Shown: positions 19,315 to 28,896, numbered from the stretch's first letter. The stretch is DNA of 64,000 nt from Providencia rettgeri (GCF_013255915.1 NZ_CP053896.1:620001-684000), one strand, 5' to 3'. Made by a program: numbers and translations. Notes: generated from the letters alone by a model not told the origin.

Positions 19315-20223
19315 ATGGGAAATTTCGTTAATAAAATTGGCGTGATTGGCCTAGGTTCTATGGGGATGGGGATCGCACAATCTCTTATAAAAAATAACAT
19401 TCCTACCTATGGATTTGATTTAAACCAAGATGCATGCAAAAGCCTACTTAACGCAGGCGCAATTGCAGTGGGGCAAAATGCAGCGGAATTTGCCCATGAA
19501 ATTGATGCTTTGTTGCTGGTGGTGGTTAATGGTCGTCAAGTTGAAGCCATTTTATTTTCGGGTGAACAGCCTTTAGTTGAACAACTACGCCCCGGTACGG
19601 TTATTGTGTTGCACAGTACCTTGGCTGCGGAACAAACTAAAAATATCGCTCAGCGCCTTGCCTCATATCAATTACCGCTTGTAGATGCGCCTATTTCAGG
19701 TGGCTCAATTAAAGCCGCTGAAGGGAAATTGACTGTAATGGCTTCAGGTGAACCAGCTCTATTTGAGCAGCTTTCACCCGTATTTAACGCTATTTCTGAG
19801 CGCTTATATCGCGTAGGGGATGAAGTCGGCTTAGGTTCAACCGTCAAAACGATTCACCAGTTATTAGCTGGGGTGCATATAGCTGTTGCCGCAGAAAGTA
19901 TGGCTTTAGCCGCCAAAGCGGGTATTGACCTTGACGTGATGTACGACATTGTTACCCATGCAGCTGGAAATTCATGGATGTTTGAAAACCGTATGCAACA
20001 TGTCTTAGACGGTGATTATACGCCAAAATCATCAGTCGATATTTTTGTCAAAGATTTAGGGCTAGTGATGGAAACAGGGAAAGCATTAAATTTCCCGCTG
20101 CCACTTGCTTCAACAGCCCATCAAATGTTTATTTCAGCGAGCAATGAAGGCTTTGGTCAGCAGGATGACAGCGCGGTGATCAAAACATTTAAAGGTATTA
20201 CTTTACCGGAGAAAAAAGCATGA
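19315..20223 (+). CDS. ltnD: L-threonate dehydrogenase
   Basis: A 302-aa NAD-dependent beta-hydroxyacid dehydrogenase that oxidises L-threonate to 2-oxo-tetronate. The Rossmann motif GLGSMGMGIA (about residues 11-20), the substrate loop DAPISGG, and the catalytic-lysine region STVKTIHQLL are present. It matches E. coli YgbJ/LtnD in length. The frame opens earlier (19264), but AGGGG just before the ATG at 19315 fixes this start. It is the first gene of the tetronate operon and overlaps otnK by 4 bp (ATGA). Confidence 0.88.
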   Translation: MGNFVNKIGVIGLGSMGMGIAQSLIKNNIPTYGFDLNQDACKSLLNAGAIAVGQNAAEFAHEIDALLLVVVNGRQVEAILFSGEQPLVEQLRPGTVIVLHSTLAAEQTKNIAQRLASYQLPLVDAPISGGSIKAAEGKLTVMASGEPALFEQLSPVFNAISERLYRVGDEVGLGSTVKTIHQLLAGVHIAVAAESMALAAKAGIDLDVMYDIVTHAAGNSWMFENRMQHVLDGDYTPKSSVDIFVKDLGLVMETGKALNFPLPLASTAHQMFISASNEGFGQQDDSAVIKTFKGITLPEKKA

Positions 20224-21497
20224 CAGTGAAGTTAGGCGTAATAGCGGATGATTTTACCGGTGCGACAGATATTGCAGGCTTTATGGTGCAAAACGGTTGG
20301 AAGGTTGTTCAGCTATTGAATGAACCCGATGAAAACACACCAGTACCACAAGATGTTGATGCGATAGTGATCAGTTTGAAAAGCCGCTCTTGTCCTGTCG
20401 ATGAAGCTGTTAGTGCATCGACCAATGCGTGTAAGTGGCTGAAGCAAAAAGCGAATTGTCAGCAAATTTTCTTTAAATATTGCTCAACGTTTGATTCAAC
20501 CGAAAAAGGCAATATTGGCCCCGTTACAGATGCATTAATGGCACAACTGGGAACAGATTTAGCATTAGTTTGCCCAGCGTTACCTGTGAACGGCAGAACG
20601 GTTATTCACGGTCATTTATTTGTGAATGGCCAGCTACTTAATGAAAGTGGCATGCAGCATCACCCTGTAACCCCAATGACCGACGCAAATTTATTGCGTG
20701 TGATGGAAAAACAATCAAAAGGTAAAGCAGGTTTAGTCAAACTTGAAGATATTCAAAAAGGCAGTGACGTTGTTAGCCAAAAGCTTGCCGAGTTAGCTCA
20801 ACAAGGTGTGAGTTACGCGGTCGTTGATAGCTTAACGATGGATGATTTGCTTCCTATCGCACAAGCGGTTAAAGCCATGCCACTGTTAACTGGGGGCTCC
20901 GGCCTCGGCGCTGCATTAGCGAATGTGGATAGCCAATGTCCATGGGGCGGTACAACGCAACGAGGTGAAAAGCCAACAGGTAAAAACAGAAAAACGGTTG
21001 TTTTATCGGGGAGTTGCTCGGTAATGACCAACAAACAAGTGCAAGCTTATCAGCAAGTTGCTCCTGCAAAAATGTTGGATGTGGGTGAATGTTTAAATAA
21101 CTCAGAGTATGCCAAAACATTAGCTGATTGGGTGCAAGCACAGCAACTAACCGGTTTAGCGCCAATGCTTTATGCCACTCAATCCCCTGAATTATTGAAA
21201 CAGACACAAGAAAAATATGGCGCAGCGGAATCAAGTTTCGCGGTCGAGAAGGTATTTGGTGAAGTTGTCGCACTGTTGCAAGCGAAAGGGTATGACACCT
21301 TTATTATTGCGGGTGGCGAAACCTCAGGAAAAGTGGTTCAAAGCCTTGGAACAGAACAATTAAGTATTGGTTCACCAATTGCCCCTGGTGTGCCATGGGT
21401 ACAGGATTTAGCAAGCGGTAGCTGGTTGGCGCTGAAATCAGGTAATTTCGGCCAAGAAAATTTCTTCCAGTTTGCACAGGAGATGTTTAATGAGTGA
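20220..21497 (+). CDS. otnK: 3-oxo-tetronate 4-kinase (DUF1537 family)
   Basis: A 425-aa sugar-acid kinase of the former DUF1537 family. The N-terminal domain starts with the signature ADDFTGATD (residues 9-17), and the C-terminal nucleotide-binding domain ends with GGETSGKV. It phosphorylates 3-oxo-tetronate on O4 with ATP for decarboxylation by OtnC. It overlaps ltnD by 4 bp and otnC by 8 bp, so translation is coupled. Confidence 0.9.
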   Translation: MTVKLGVIADDFTGATDIAGFMVQNGWKVVQLLNEPDENTPVPQDVDAIVISLKSRSCPVDEAVSASTNACKWLKQKANCQQIFFKYCSTFDSTEKGNIGPVTDALMAQLGTDLALVCPALPVNGRTVIHGHLFVNGQLLNESGMQHHPVTPMTDANLLRVMEKQSKGKAGLVKLEDIQKGSDVVSQKLAELAQQGVSYAVVDSLTMDDLLPIAQAVKAMPLLTGGSGLGAALANVDSQCPWGGTTQRGEKPTGKNRKTVVLSGSCSVMTNKQVQAYQQVAPAKMLDVGECLNNSEYAKTLADWVQAQQLTGLAPMLYATQSPELLKQTQEKYGAAESSFAVEKVFGEVVALLQAKGYDTFIIAGGETSGKVVQSLGTEQLSIGSPIAPGVPWVQDLASGSWLALKSGNFGQENFFQFAQEMFNE

Positions 21498-22131
21498 TGA
21501 AAAGGCGCTGCGCCAAGAGTTAGTCGATTGGGCTAAATCAATGTTTAACCGCGGATACAGTAGTGGTGGTGCAGGAAATATTAGTGCTCGGTTACCTGAT
21601 GGTTCGATTATTGTGACACCGACAAACTCCAGCTTTGGTGATTTAGACCCTAACAAACTGAGTAAACTCGATGCACAAGGCAATTGGATTGGGGGTGATA
21701 AGCCGACAAAAGAAGTTTCTATGCATATGGCGATGTATTTGCAACGCCCTGATTGCCAAGCAGTTGTTCACCTTCACTCACCTTGGTTAACGGCGTTGTC
21801 TTGCTTGCCGGGGTTAGATACAAAAAATTGTTTACCTCCCATCACACCTTATTATGTGATGCGAGTGGGGAAATTGCCATTGATTGAATACTTGCCACCG
21901 GGGGATGACCGAATTGGTGAGGAAATTGCAAAATTAGCACCGACACATAATGCGGTATTGCTATCAAATCATGGTCCGGTCGTGGGTGGCAAAACGTTAA
22001 GACAAGCTTTCTTCAATGCAGAAGAGTTAGAAGATACAGCTCGCTTATATATCACATTACGCCCACATGGCTTTACAACATTAACGCAAGAGCAAGTTGA
22101 ACAGCTCGAAAGTCGTTATCCACAAAAGTAG
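21490..22131 (+). CDS. otnC: 3-oxo-tetronate 4-phosphate decarboxylase, class II aldolase fold
   Basis: A 213-aa zinc enzyme of the class II aldolase/adducin family. The metal ligands are visible in VVHLHSPW and in LLSNHGPVVGG, and the GNISARLP motif is near the N-terminus. It decarboxylates 3-oxo-tetronate 4-phosphate to dihydroxyacetone phosphate. The ATG at 21490, with AGGAG upstream, is preferred over the more distal 21472. Confidence 0.88.
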   Translation: MSDEKALRQELVDWAKSMFNRGYSSGGAGNISARLPDGSIIVTPTNSSFGDLDPNKLSKLDAQGNWIGGDKPTKEVSMHMAMYLQRPDCQAVVHLHSPWLTALSCLPGLDTKNCLPPITPYYVMRVGKLPLIEYLPPGDDRIGEEIAKLAPTHNAVLLSNHGPVVGGKTLRQAFFNAEELEDTARLYITLRPHGFTTLTQEQVEQLESRYPQK

Positions 22132-22141
22132 CGAGGCGAAA

Positions 22142-22921
22142 ATGGCTAAATTTGCTGCAAATTTAAGCATGATGTTTACCGAAGTGCCTTTTATACAGCG
22201 CTTTGAACGTGCTGCAAATGCGGGGTTCAAAGGTGTCGAATACCTCTTCCCTTATGAAGAAGATGCCGATGTCATTGCGGGGGAGCTGAGTAAACACCAT
22301 CTAACACAAGCTCTGTTTAATATGCCAGCGGGAAATTGGGCACAAGGGGAGCGTGGTATGGCTTCGATCCCAGGTCGTGAGAAAGAATTTGCCGAAGGCG
22401 TACAAACGGCCTTGAAATACGCAAAAGCCTTAGGCTGTAAACAAGTTCATGCGATGGCGGGGAAAGTGAATGAAAACTATACACTTGAACAGCAAACTGC
22501 ATGCTATATCAAAAATATTCAATATGCGGCGGATGTGATGGCTGAGCACGGTATTCGTGTGCTTATCGAACCCATCAATACCCGCGATATGCCCGGATAC
22601 TTTTTGACGACACAAAAACAAGCTGAAGCATTACTACCTGAAATTGCTCGTGAAAATGTATTTATCCAGTTGGATTTATATCACTGCCAAATTATGGAAG
22701 GTGATTTATTGAAAACAATTGAACGTTTATGGGGTAAATTTAGTCACATTCAGATAGCGTCAGTTCCTTATCGTCATGAACCGGATAGCGGTGAAGTCAA
22801 TTACCCATGGATTTTTAAGCAGTTGGATGAAATGGGGTATGAAGGCTGGTTAGGATGTGAATACCATCCAGCAGGCCGTACCGAAGATGGATTAGGCTGG
22901 CTTAAACAAGCAAATTCATAA
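22142..22921 (+). CDS. otnI: 2-oxo-tetronate isomerase (hydroxypyruvate isomerase family)
   Basis: A 259-aa TIM-barrel sugar isomerase of the Hyi family, starting MAKFAANLSMMF as its relatives do. It carries acidic metal ligands in IEPINTRDMPGYF and GWLGCEYHPAG. It converts 2-oxo-tetronate to 3-oxo-tetronate, linking LtnD and OtnK. The ATG at 22142 follows GAGG and lies 10 bases after the otnC stop. The longer frame from 22097 overlaps otnC and is not family-like. Confidence 0.88.
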   Translation: MAKFAANLSMMFTEVPFIQRFERAANAGFKGVEYLFPYEEDADVIAGELSKHHLTQALFNMPAGNWAQGERGMASIPGREKEFAEGVQTALKYAKALGCKQVHAMAGKVNENYTLEQQTACYIKNIQYAADVMAEHGIRVLIEPINTRDMPGYFLTTQKQAEALLPEIARENVFIQLDLYHCQIMEGDLLKTIERLWGKFSHIQIASVPYRHEPDSGEVNYPWIFKQLDEMGYEGWLGCEYHPAGRTEDGLGWLKQANS

Positions 22922-22933
22922 TTAGGAGAACCT

Positions 22934-23701
22934 ATGCTCCCTTCTGAGCGTCGTGATTTTATTTACCGTTACGTGCATGAACATCAAACCGTATCGATCA
23001 GTGACTTGGTTGAGCTAATGAATGTCTCTCATATGACAGTGCGACGTGATATTCGGATGTTAGAAGAAGAAGGGAAGGTACTCAGTATTAGTGGTGGCGT
23101 TAAGTTAAATGATGTGCTGCGCCAAGAGTTACCTTGGAGTGAAAAAGCGCGGTTACATCATCGCCATAAGCGTGAAATTGGCCAGTTTGCCAGCTCACTA
23201 GTTGAAGATGGGCAAGTGGTGTATCTCGATGCGGGAACAACTACCTTTGAGATAGCACGCGTACTCGGCGAGCGTTTCAACTTAACGATTGTCACTAATG
23301 ATTTTTCGATTATGCAGTACTTAATGAATAAGTCGCAGCTAAACCTATACCACACCGGGGGATTGGTGGATAAACGTAACCATTCTAGTGTAGGAAATAC
23401 GGCTGCGATGATGCTGAAAACCCTCAATGTTGATATTGCTTTTATCAGCACCAGTTCATGGGATTTGCAGCACGGGGTTTCTACCCCGCATGAGGAAAAG
23501 GTTCAGATAAAACAAACGCTATTGGATGTTGCTCGCCGTTGTGTGCTGGTTTCAGACAGTAGTAAGTTCGGCAAATATGGCATGTTTCGTGTTTGCCCAT
23601 TGAATCAATTGCACGACATCATTTGTGATGATCAGTTGCCAACTGATGTGGTGCAGCGGATAACAGAACAAAACATAAAACTTCATTTAATCAAGACATA
23701 A
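22934..23701 (+). CDS. DeoR-family regulator of the tetronate cluster
   Basis: A 255-aa DeoR-type regulator. An N-terminal helix-turn-helix (VSISDLVELMNVSHMTVRRD, residues 20-39) is followed by the sugar-phosphate sensor domain with DAGTTTFEIA and VSDSSKFGKYG. It probably represses the cluster until a phosphorylated tetronate intermediate binds. AGGAG precedes the ATG, and the gene lies 12 bases after otnI. The perfect inverted repeat before ltnD is a likely binding site. It resembles E. coli YgbI in role and context. Confidence 0.85.
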   Translation: MLPSERRDFIYRYVHEHQTVSISDLVELMNVSHMTVRRDIRMLEEEGKVLSISGGVKLNDVLRQELPWSEKARLHHRHKREIGQFASSLVEDGQVVYLDAGTTTFEIARVLGERFNLTIVTNDFSIMQYLMNKSQLNLYHTGGLVDKRNHSSVGNTAAMMLKTLNVDIAFISTSSWDLQHGVSTPHEEKVQIKQTLLDVARRCVLVSDSSKFGKYGMFRVCPLNQLHDIICDDQLPTDVVQRITEQNIKLHLIKT

Positions 23702-23764
23702 AACATAAATAATCTTACCTAAAACTGCATAGCCAGTTAAAAGGCTATAGCAAGGAGAATTACA

Positions 23765-24724
23765 ATGAAAGTTATTATTACTGGTGGCGCAGGCTTTCTG
23801 GGCCAGCAGCTAGCCGCTGCTTTGCTTAAAAATAGCCAGGGTTTAAAATTTGACCACCTTGTTTTAGCCGATATTCAATGCCCTACATCACCGGTTGAAG
23901 ATGCCAGAGTCAGTTGCGTCGCGTTAGATTTAACGCAAGCAGGGGCGGCTGATAAACTGATTGATGCACAAACCGATGTGGTTTTCCACCTCGCAGCTAT
24001 CGTAAGTAGCCACGCTGAAAGTGATTTTGACTTGGGTATGAAGGTTAACTTTGAAGCCACTCGTCAATTATTGGAAGTCGCTCGTGCCAAGAACCCTGCA
24101 ATCAAATTTATGTTCACCAGCTCCCTCGCTGTGTTTGGTGGTGAGCTACCTGATGTCATCACAGACTTGTGTGTCGTTAACCCACAATCGTCCTATGGTG
24201 CTCAAAAAGCTATGTGTGAATTGATGGTGAATGACTATTCACGTAAAGGCTTTGTTGATGGCCGTGTGATGCGTTTACCAACCATTAGTATTCGTCCGGG
24301 GGTGCCAAATAAAGCCGCCTCTTCATTCGCAAGTGGCATTATTCGTGAGCCATTAAATGGGGTTGAAAGTGTTTGTCCTGTTTCCCCTGATCTCGCGTTA
24401 TGGTTATCTAGCCCTGAAACTGTGATTAACAACTTTATTCATGCGGTCAGTATCCCTGCTGAAAAATTTGGTAAATCACGCACGGTGAACCTGCCAGGTA
24501 TCACCGTTACCGTCCAAGGTATGATCGATGCTTTGCGTGATGTTGCAGGCCAAGAAGCTGTGGATCTTATTCGCTTTGAGCCTGATGAAGCCATTAACCG
24601 TATTGTGGCGAGCTGGCCGGGCAAATTTGATATCAGCCGTGCATTGGATCTCGGTTTTCGTGCAGATGGCTCGTTTGGTGATGCGATCCGTTCGTTTATC
24701 ACCCACCACGGTTCGTCTAAGTAG
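23765..24724 (+). CDS. denD: D-erythronate dehydrogenase
   Basis: A 319-aa NAD-dependent short-chain dehydrogenase/epimerase-type enzyme. The Rossmann motif GGAGFLGQ (residues 7-14), the DLTQA turn and the catalytic SYGAQK (YxxxK) are visible. DenD oxidises D-erythronate to 2-oxo-erythronate, feeding the same otnI/otnK/otnC route. AAGGAG precedes the ATG. Having both ltnD and denD suggests that the cluster handles more than one tetronate stereoisomer. Confidence 0.82.
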   Translation: MKVIITGGAGFLGQQLAAALLKNSQGLKFDHLVLADIQCPTSPVEDARVSCVALDLTQAGAADKLIDAQTDVVFHLAAIVSSHAESDFDLGMKVNFEATRQLLEVARAKNPAIKFMFTSSLAVFGGELPDVITDLCVVNPQSSYGAQKAMCELMVNDYSRKGFVDGRVMRLPTISIRPGVPNKAASSFASGIIREPLNGVESVCPVSPDLALWLSSPETVINNFIHAVSIPAEKFGKSRTVNLPGITVTVQGMIDALRDVAGQEAVDLIRFEPDEAINRIVASWPGKFDISRALDLGFRADGSFGDAIRSFITHHGSSK

Positions 24725-24734
24725 GAGATAGCCT

Positions 24735-26111
24735 ATGTCCTATATTCCTGTTATTGGCCTCGCAGTGGCCATATTTGTCTTGATCTTCTTAGTATTACGA
24801 ACGCGTGTTCATGCGTTATTAGCAATGCTAATTGCTGCAGCAATCGCGGGTATATCCGGTGGTTTGACTGCGGCAGAGACCGTGACAGTCATTACAAAAG
24901 GCTTTGGGTCAACACTCGGTAGCATCGGTATTGTTATCGGACTCGGGGTAATGATGGGAAGGGTGCTGGAAGTTTCAGGTGCTGCTGAACAGATCGCTTA
25001 TAGCTTTATCAAATGGTTAGGAAAAAAGCGTGAAGAATGGGCGTTGGCAATTACCGGTTATATTGTCAGTATTCCTATCTTCGTTGATTCCGCTTTTGTG
25101 ATTTTATACCCATTGGCAAAAGCATTAGCCAAAAATGGTAAACGTAGCATACTGACTTTAGGCGTTGCACTCGCTGGTGGGTTAGTGGTGACACACCACA
25201 CCGTTCCACCAACACCTGGGCCTTTAGGCGTGGCAGGGATCTTTGGTGTCGATGTTGGCGCAATGATCCTAGCAGGAATGAGCCTCGCTATTCCTTGTGT
25301 TATCGGTATTGTTCTTTACGCAAAATGGTTAGGGACTAAATACCCTGAATTTATGCCAGATGAAACGGGTAGTGAAGACCTGAAAGAAGTTCACGCTCGT
25401 TATATGGAAGAAAAAGCGAATAAACCATTACCAAGCCTGTTCTTATCGCTTTTACCGATTATTACGCCTATTTTGTTAATTTTCATAAATGCAATTAATG
25501 GATTAATTCTTAAAACAGAATCTTTCCAAGGTATGGAAAGCAATTGGTATTTCCAAACATTTGAATTTTTAGGCGCACCCATTATTGCATTATCAATTAG
25601 TGTGTTGATCTCTGTTTACACATTAATGCCAAAAGCAACGAAAGAAGAAGTCATCGACCGTATGGAAGAAGGCTTACAAGCAGCCGGTATTATTCTGCTT
25701 GTTACGGGGGCTGGTGGTGCATTAGGCGCGGTACTGCGCGATAGTGGCACAGGAAACATTCTTGCTGAGCATGTAGCAAATCTGCCAATTACACCTGTAT
25801 TGATTCCGTTTATCATCGCGACGTTGGTTCGTTTGATTCAAGGTTCGGGTACAGTAGCAATGATTACCGCAGCATCTATTTCTGCACCAATCATTAGCCA
25901 AATACCTGATATTAACTTATTGGTCGCAGCGCAAGCGGCAACCATGGGGTCTCTGTTCTTCGGTTACTTTAACGACAGCCTGTATTGGGTTGTGAACAGA
26001 ATGATGGGAATTAAGGACGTTAAACAGCAAATCATTGTTTGGTCTATTCCGACCACCATTGCGTGGGCAATAGGTCTAGTTGGTGTCCTCGTTCTTGATG
26101 TAATTCTCTAA
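24735..26111 (+). CDS. GntP-family permease, probable tetronate importer
   Basis: A 458-aa inner-membrane protein of the gluconate permease family with about 12 hydrophobic segments and the conserved HHTVPPTPGPLGVAGIFG (about residues 154-171). It resembles E. coli YgbN. It starts 10 bases after denD (GGAG upstream) and ends the operon, so it most probably imports threonate or erythronate by proton symport. Confidence 0.85.
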   Translation: MSYIPVIGLAVAIFVLIFLVLRTRVHALLAMLIAAAIAGISGGLTAAETVTVITKGFGSTLGSIGIVIGLGVMMGRVLEVSGAAEQIAYSFIKWLGKKREEWALAITGYIVSIPIFVDSAFVILYPLAKALAKNGKRSILTLGVALAGGLVVTHHTVPPTPGPLGVAGIFGVDVGAMILAGMSLAIPCVIGIVLYAKWLGTKYPEFMPDETGSEDLKEVHARYMEEKANKPLPSLFLSLLPIITPILLIFINAINGLILKTESFQGMESNWYFQTFEFLGAPIIALSISVLISVYTLMPKATKEEVIDRMEEGLQAAGIILLVTGAGGALGAVLRDSGTGNILAEHVANLPITPVLIPFIIATLVRLIQGSGTVAMITAASISAPIISQIPDINLLVAAQAATMGSLFFGYFNDSLYWVVNRMMGIKDVKQQIIVWSIPTTIAWAIGLVGVLVLDVIL

Positions 26112-26146
26112 TATAGCGTTACTATTTTTAGTTCTGCCAAATAATC

Positions 26147-26174
26147 AAAGCGCCCAGCAATCAGGGGCGCTTTT
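26147..26174 (+). terminator. Terminator of the tetronate operon
   Basis: AAAGCGCCC (26147-26155) pairs with GGGCGCTTT (26165-26173) and runs into Ts, 36 bases after the permease. Confidence 0.85.
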
Positions 26175-26244
26175 GTCGTTATATCAAACTTTCATCTATA
26201 CTGATGACAATGGATTTTAAAGAGAAATAAAATCAATGAATAAA

Positions 26245-26260
26245 TGTGATATAAATCACT
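26245..26260 (+). promoter_or_regulatory. CRP site 1 upstream of udp
   Basis: TGTGA-N6-TCACT, near-consensus CRP. It is paired with a second site 52 bp downstream. This tandem spacing is the arrangement at CytR-regulated nucleoside promoters, where CytR binds between two CRP dimers. Confidence 0.75.
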
Positions 26261-26296
26261 TAATAATGAAATTAAACTTTTACTGTTTTCATTAAA

Positions 26297-26312
26297 AGTG
26301 ACATTCATCACT
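26297..26312 (+). promoter_or_regulatory. CRP site 2 upstream of udp
   Basis: AGTGA-N6-TCACT, centred 52 bp from site 1 and 96 bp before the udp start codon. Together they suggest CRP activation and CytR repression of udp, as in E. coli. Confidence 0.7.
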
Positions 26313-26400
26313 AAAAAATTATGGCTTTATCGCTATATTATAAATAACGATTAATCAGTATTGACTGATTTAATGATGCCATTGTGTAAAGGAGTTTGAA

Positions 26401-27159
26401 ATGTCTGACGTTTTCCACTTAGGTTTAAAGAAAAGTGACTTACAGGGTGCGACCGTAGCGATTGTTCCTGGGGATCCTAACCGTGTTGAAAAAATTGCAC
26501 GTCTGATGGATAACCCTGTACACCTTGCGTCATTGCGTGAATACACCTCTTGGCGTGGTGAGGTTGACGGAAAAGCCGTCATTGTTTGTTCAACCGGTAT
26601 CGGTGGCCCATCAACGTCTATTGCAGTCGAAGAACTTGCGCAGCTTGGTATTCGCACTTTCTTACGTATTGGTACAACAGGTGCAATCCAAGAAGATATC
26701 AATGTCGGTGATGTTTTAGTGACAACTGGAGCAGTTCGCTTAGACGGTGCTAGCCAACACTTCGCGCCATTAGAATACCCAGCAGTTGCCGATTTTGATT
26801 GTACCAATGCGCTTTATGCCGCAGCGAAAGATGCAGGTGCAACCGTTCATGTTGGTGTAACTGCATCATCTGATACCTTCTACCCAGGTCAAGAGCGTTA
26901 TGATACCTATACTGGCCGTGTGATGCGTCATTTCAGAGGTTCGATGAAAGAGTGGCAAGACATGGGCGTGATGAACTACGAAATGGAATCAGCCACATTG
27001 CTGACTATGTGTTCTAGTAGTAAAGGGTTACGTGCTGGTATGGTTGCGGGTGTTATCGTAAATCGTACCCAACAAGAAATTCCAAATGAAGCGTTACTGA
27101 AGAAAACTGAAGGTAACGTATTAAGTATTGTGGTTGAAGCTGCACGCCGCTTACTGTAG
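26401..27159 (+). CDS. udp: Uridine phosphorylase
   Basis: A 252-aa hexameric enzyme that splits uridine with phosphate into uracil and ribose 1-phosphate. It has the PNP/UDP motifs [12 protein letters not shown] (phosphate site, about residues 23-34), STGIGGPS, and [12 protein letters not shown] (about 195-206, ribose binding). AAAGGAG precedes the ATG. It keeps its E. coli position between metE and rmuC, but the tetronate cluster lies between it and metE. Confidence 0.96.
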   Translation: MSDVFHLGLKKSDLQGATVAIVPGDPNRVEKIARLMDNPVHLASLREYTSWRGEVDGKAVIVCSTGIGGPSTSIAVEELAQLGIRTFLRIGTTGAIQEDINVGDVLVTTGAVRLDGASQHFAPLEYPAVADFDCTNALYAAAKDAGATVHVGVTASSDTFYPGQERYDTYTGRVMRHFRGSMKEWQDMGVMNYEMESATLLTMCSSSKGLRAGMVAGVIVNRTQQEIPNEALLKKTEGNVLSIVVEAARRLL

Positions 27160-27173
27160 TCCGTGATTTACTG

Positions 27174-27221
27174 GCCCGTTTACTTGACTTTCACTCGGTT
27201 GTGGACAAAAAGTAAGCGGGC
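27174..27221 (+). terminator. Hairpin after udp, probable terminator
   Basis: A 12-bp arm (27174-27185) pairs with 27210-27221 at 11 positions plus one wobble, with a 24-nt loop. The tail is only weakly T-rich. Confidence 0.5.
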
Positions 27222-27433
27222 TTAGTCCTTTTACATACCTCTTATTTCTCTTTATTTCCTTTATAAATGTTACAATTGTTAATCAATTTACAGGAAATAT
27301 TCTGATCCTCTTATTCGCTAGATCTGTTATTGTCATAAAAACAATTATCAATATTATGTGCCCTTAAATTGTTCAGGTTACATTTGTTTTATTGCTAACT
27401 GGAATGAAAGCTGTAGGGCGAAAAGGAATTATT

Positions 27434-28216
27434 ATGTCAACAACACCTTATCTTCATCCTTCTGTTTTGCCTTTAAAAGGCGGTATTAACTTCCGCGATC
27501 TTGGTGGTAAAAAACTCGCTAATGGTGGGAAGATCAAGCCTGGAGTACTGTTTCGTTCCGGTGCGTTAGACCGATTGACCCAAGAGGACGAAGCTGTTCT
27601 ACGTTCACAAAATCTTTTCCAAATCATTGATTATCGTGATGAAGCTGAAATCTTAGATAAGCCTGATGTCATTTGGCAAGGCGCGCATTATGTGCATGCG
27701 CCAGCAAATCCGTTAGCAAAAGAGGTCACAGCAAATTTAGATAAACTCACGCCTGAAATACTAGAACAATTTGACCCGCAAGCTTTTATGTTCCGTTTAT
27801 ATGAATTATTACCACTGAACAATCCTGCTTATCACCAATTGGTCAATTTACTCAAACAGCCAGAAAAAGGTGGTATCGTACAACACTGTGCGGTAGGAAA
27901 AGACCGTACAGGCGTCGGGTCCGCATTAGTATTATTTGCTTTAGGTGCAGATTTAGACACTGTAATGGAAGATTACTTACTGACTAATGAAACACTTGCA
28001 CCATACCGCAAGCATTTACTCGAAGAGCATGCAAAAACGATGGACGAAAGCATTGTGAAAAAATTTGAGTATGTCTATTCGGTACGTGAAGACTTTTTAA
28101 GAACGGCTCTAAACAGTATTGAAAGCCATTATGGCAATGTTGACCAATGGCTAGAAAAAGATTTTGGCTTAGGAAGGCAACAACGAGAAGCACTGCAGAG
28201 TCAGTTTTTGGACTAA
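27434..28216 (+). CDS. Tyrosine-protein phosphatase (dual-specificity type)
   Basis: A 260-aa phosphatase with GINFRDLGG near the N-terminus (17-25) and the P-loop HCAVGKDRTG (residues 151-160), with nucleophile C152 and R158. This is the bacterial Y_phosphatase3 type, acting on phosphotyrosine or phosphoinositides. AAGGAA before the ATG at 27434 supports this start over 27392. The biological substrate is unknown. It lies between udp and rmuC, where E. coli has no such gene. Confidence 0.83.
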   Translation: MSTTPYLHPSVLPLKGGINFRDLGGKKLANGGKIKPGVLFRSGALDRLTQEDEAVLRSQNLFQIIDYRDEAEILDKPDVIWQGAHYVHAPANPLAKEVTANLDKLTPEILEQFDPQAFMFRLYELLPLNNPAYHQLVNLLKQPEKGGIVQHCAVGKDRTGVGSALVLFALGADLDTVMEDYLLTNETLAPYRKHLLEEHAKTMDESIVKKFEYVYSVREDFLRTALNSIESHYGNVDQWLEKDFGLGRQQREALQSQFLD

Positions 28217-28237
28217 GTTTCACTAACTGTAAGATGA

Positions 28238-28279
28238 GTTGTGGATAATCCATTTTTCCGTATCCACAACTTAGTTTTT
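28238..28279 (+). terminator. Terminator of the phosphatase gene
   Basis: GTTGTGGATA (28238-28247) pairs perfectly with TATCCACAAC (28261-28270), followed by TTAGTTTTT. Confidence 0.75.
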
Positions 28280-28365
28280 CTAAAAGTGTTTCTGCTTTGT
28301 TTAATCTTGATTTACCACTTTTTCGCTACAGTATTCTGATTATTCCCTAATGAAAGGAACTGACC

Positions 28366-28896
28366 GTGACACTCAATGAAATTGTCACCATAGTGACGGA
28401 CTTTACACGCGAACATGAAGTATGGGCGCTTCCTATTATTTTCTTTTTGGCGTTTGGGGAATCTTTGGCATTTTTGTCACTCCTGTTACCAGCAACGGTT
28501 ATTTTACTCGCGCTTGGCGCTTTAATTGGTGAAAGTAATATTACTTTCTGGCCAATATGGTTAGCAGCAGCTCTCGGTGCTTTCTTTGGGGACTGGCTCT
28601 CTTATTGGATTGGTTATCATTACAAAGAAAATGTACGCCATATGTGGCCGATTTCTCGTAACCCACAAATGATTGATAAAGGGCAGCGTTTCTTTGACCG
28701 ATGGGGTATTTGGGGAATTTTCTTTGGGCGCTTCTTCGGGCCGTTACGAGCTATTGTTCCCTTGGTTGCAGGGATTTGCACCATGCCACAACGGCATTTC
28801 CAACTTGCGAATATTGCTTCTGCGATGATTTGGGCATTTGGTATTTTAGCGCCGGGAGCGCTCGGCCTGAAATGGTTCGCAAGTTGGATAGGCTAA
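28366..28896 (+). CDS. DedA-family membrane protein
   Basis: A 176-aa inner-membrane protein of the DedA family, with the marks GESLAFLSLLLPATVILLAL (about residues 28-47) and FFGRFFGPLRAIVPLVAG (about 120-137). DedA proteins are linked to undecaprenyl-phosphate or lipid flipping and to membrane homeostasis. Translation starts at GTG with AAAGGA upstream. It is somewhat short for the family (about 200-220 aa), and the missing part seems to be the C-terminal tail. Confidence 0.85.
   Translation: MTLNEIVTIVTDFTREHEVWALPIIFFLAFGESLAFLSLLLPATVILLALGALIGESNITFWPIWLAAALGAFFGDWLSYWIGYHYKENVRHMWPISRNPQMIDKGQRFFDRWGIWGIFFGRFFGPLRAIVPLVAGICTMPQRHFQLANIASAMIWAFGILAPGALGLKWFASWIG

Noticed and set aside
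28239-28247. DnaA box (TGTGGATAA) suggesting a replication-related site
   Set aside because: A single perfect box plus one imperfect box form the two arms of a terminator hairpin; there is no cluster or AT-rich unwinding region.
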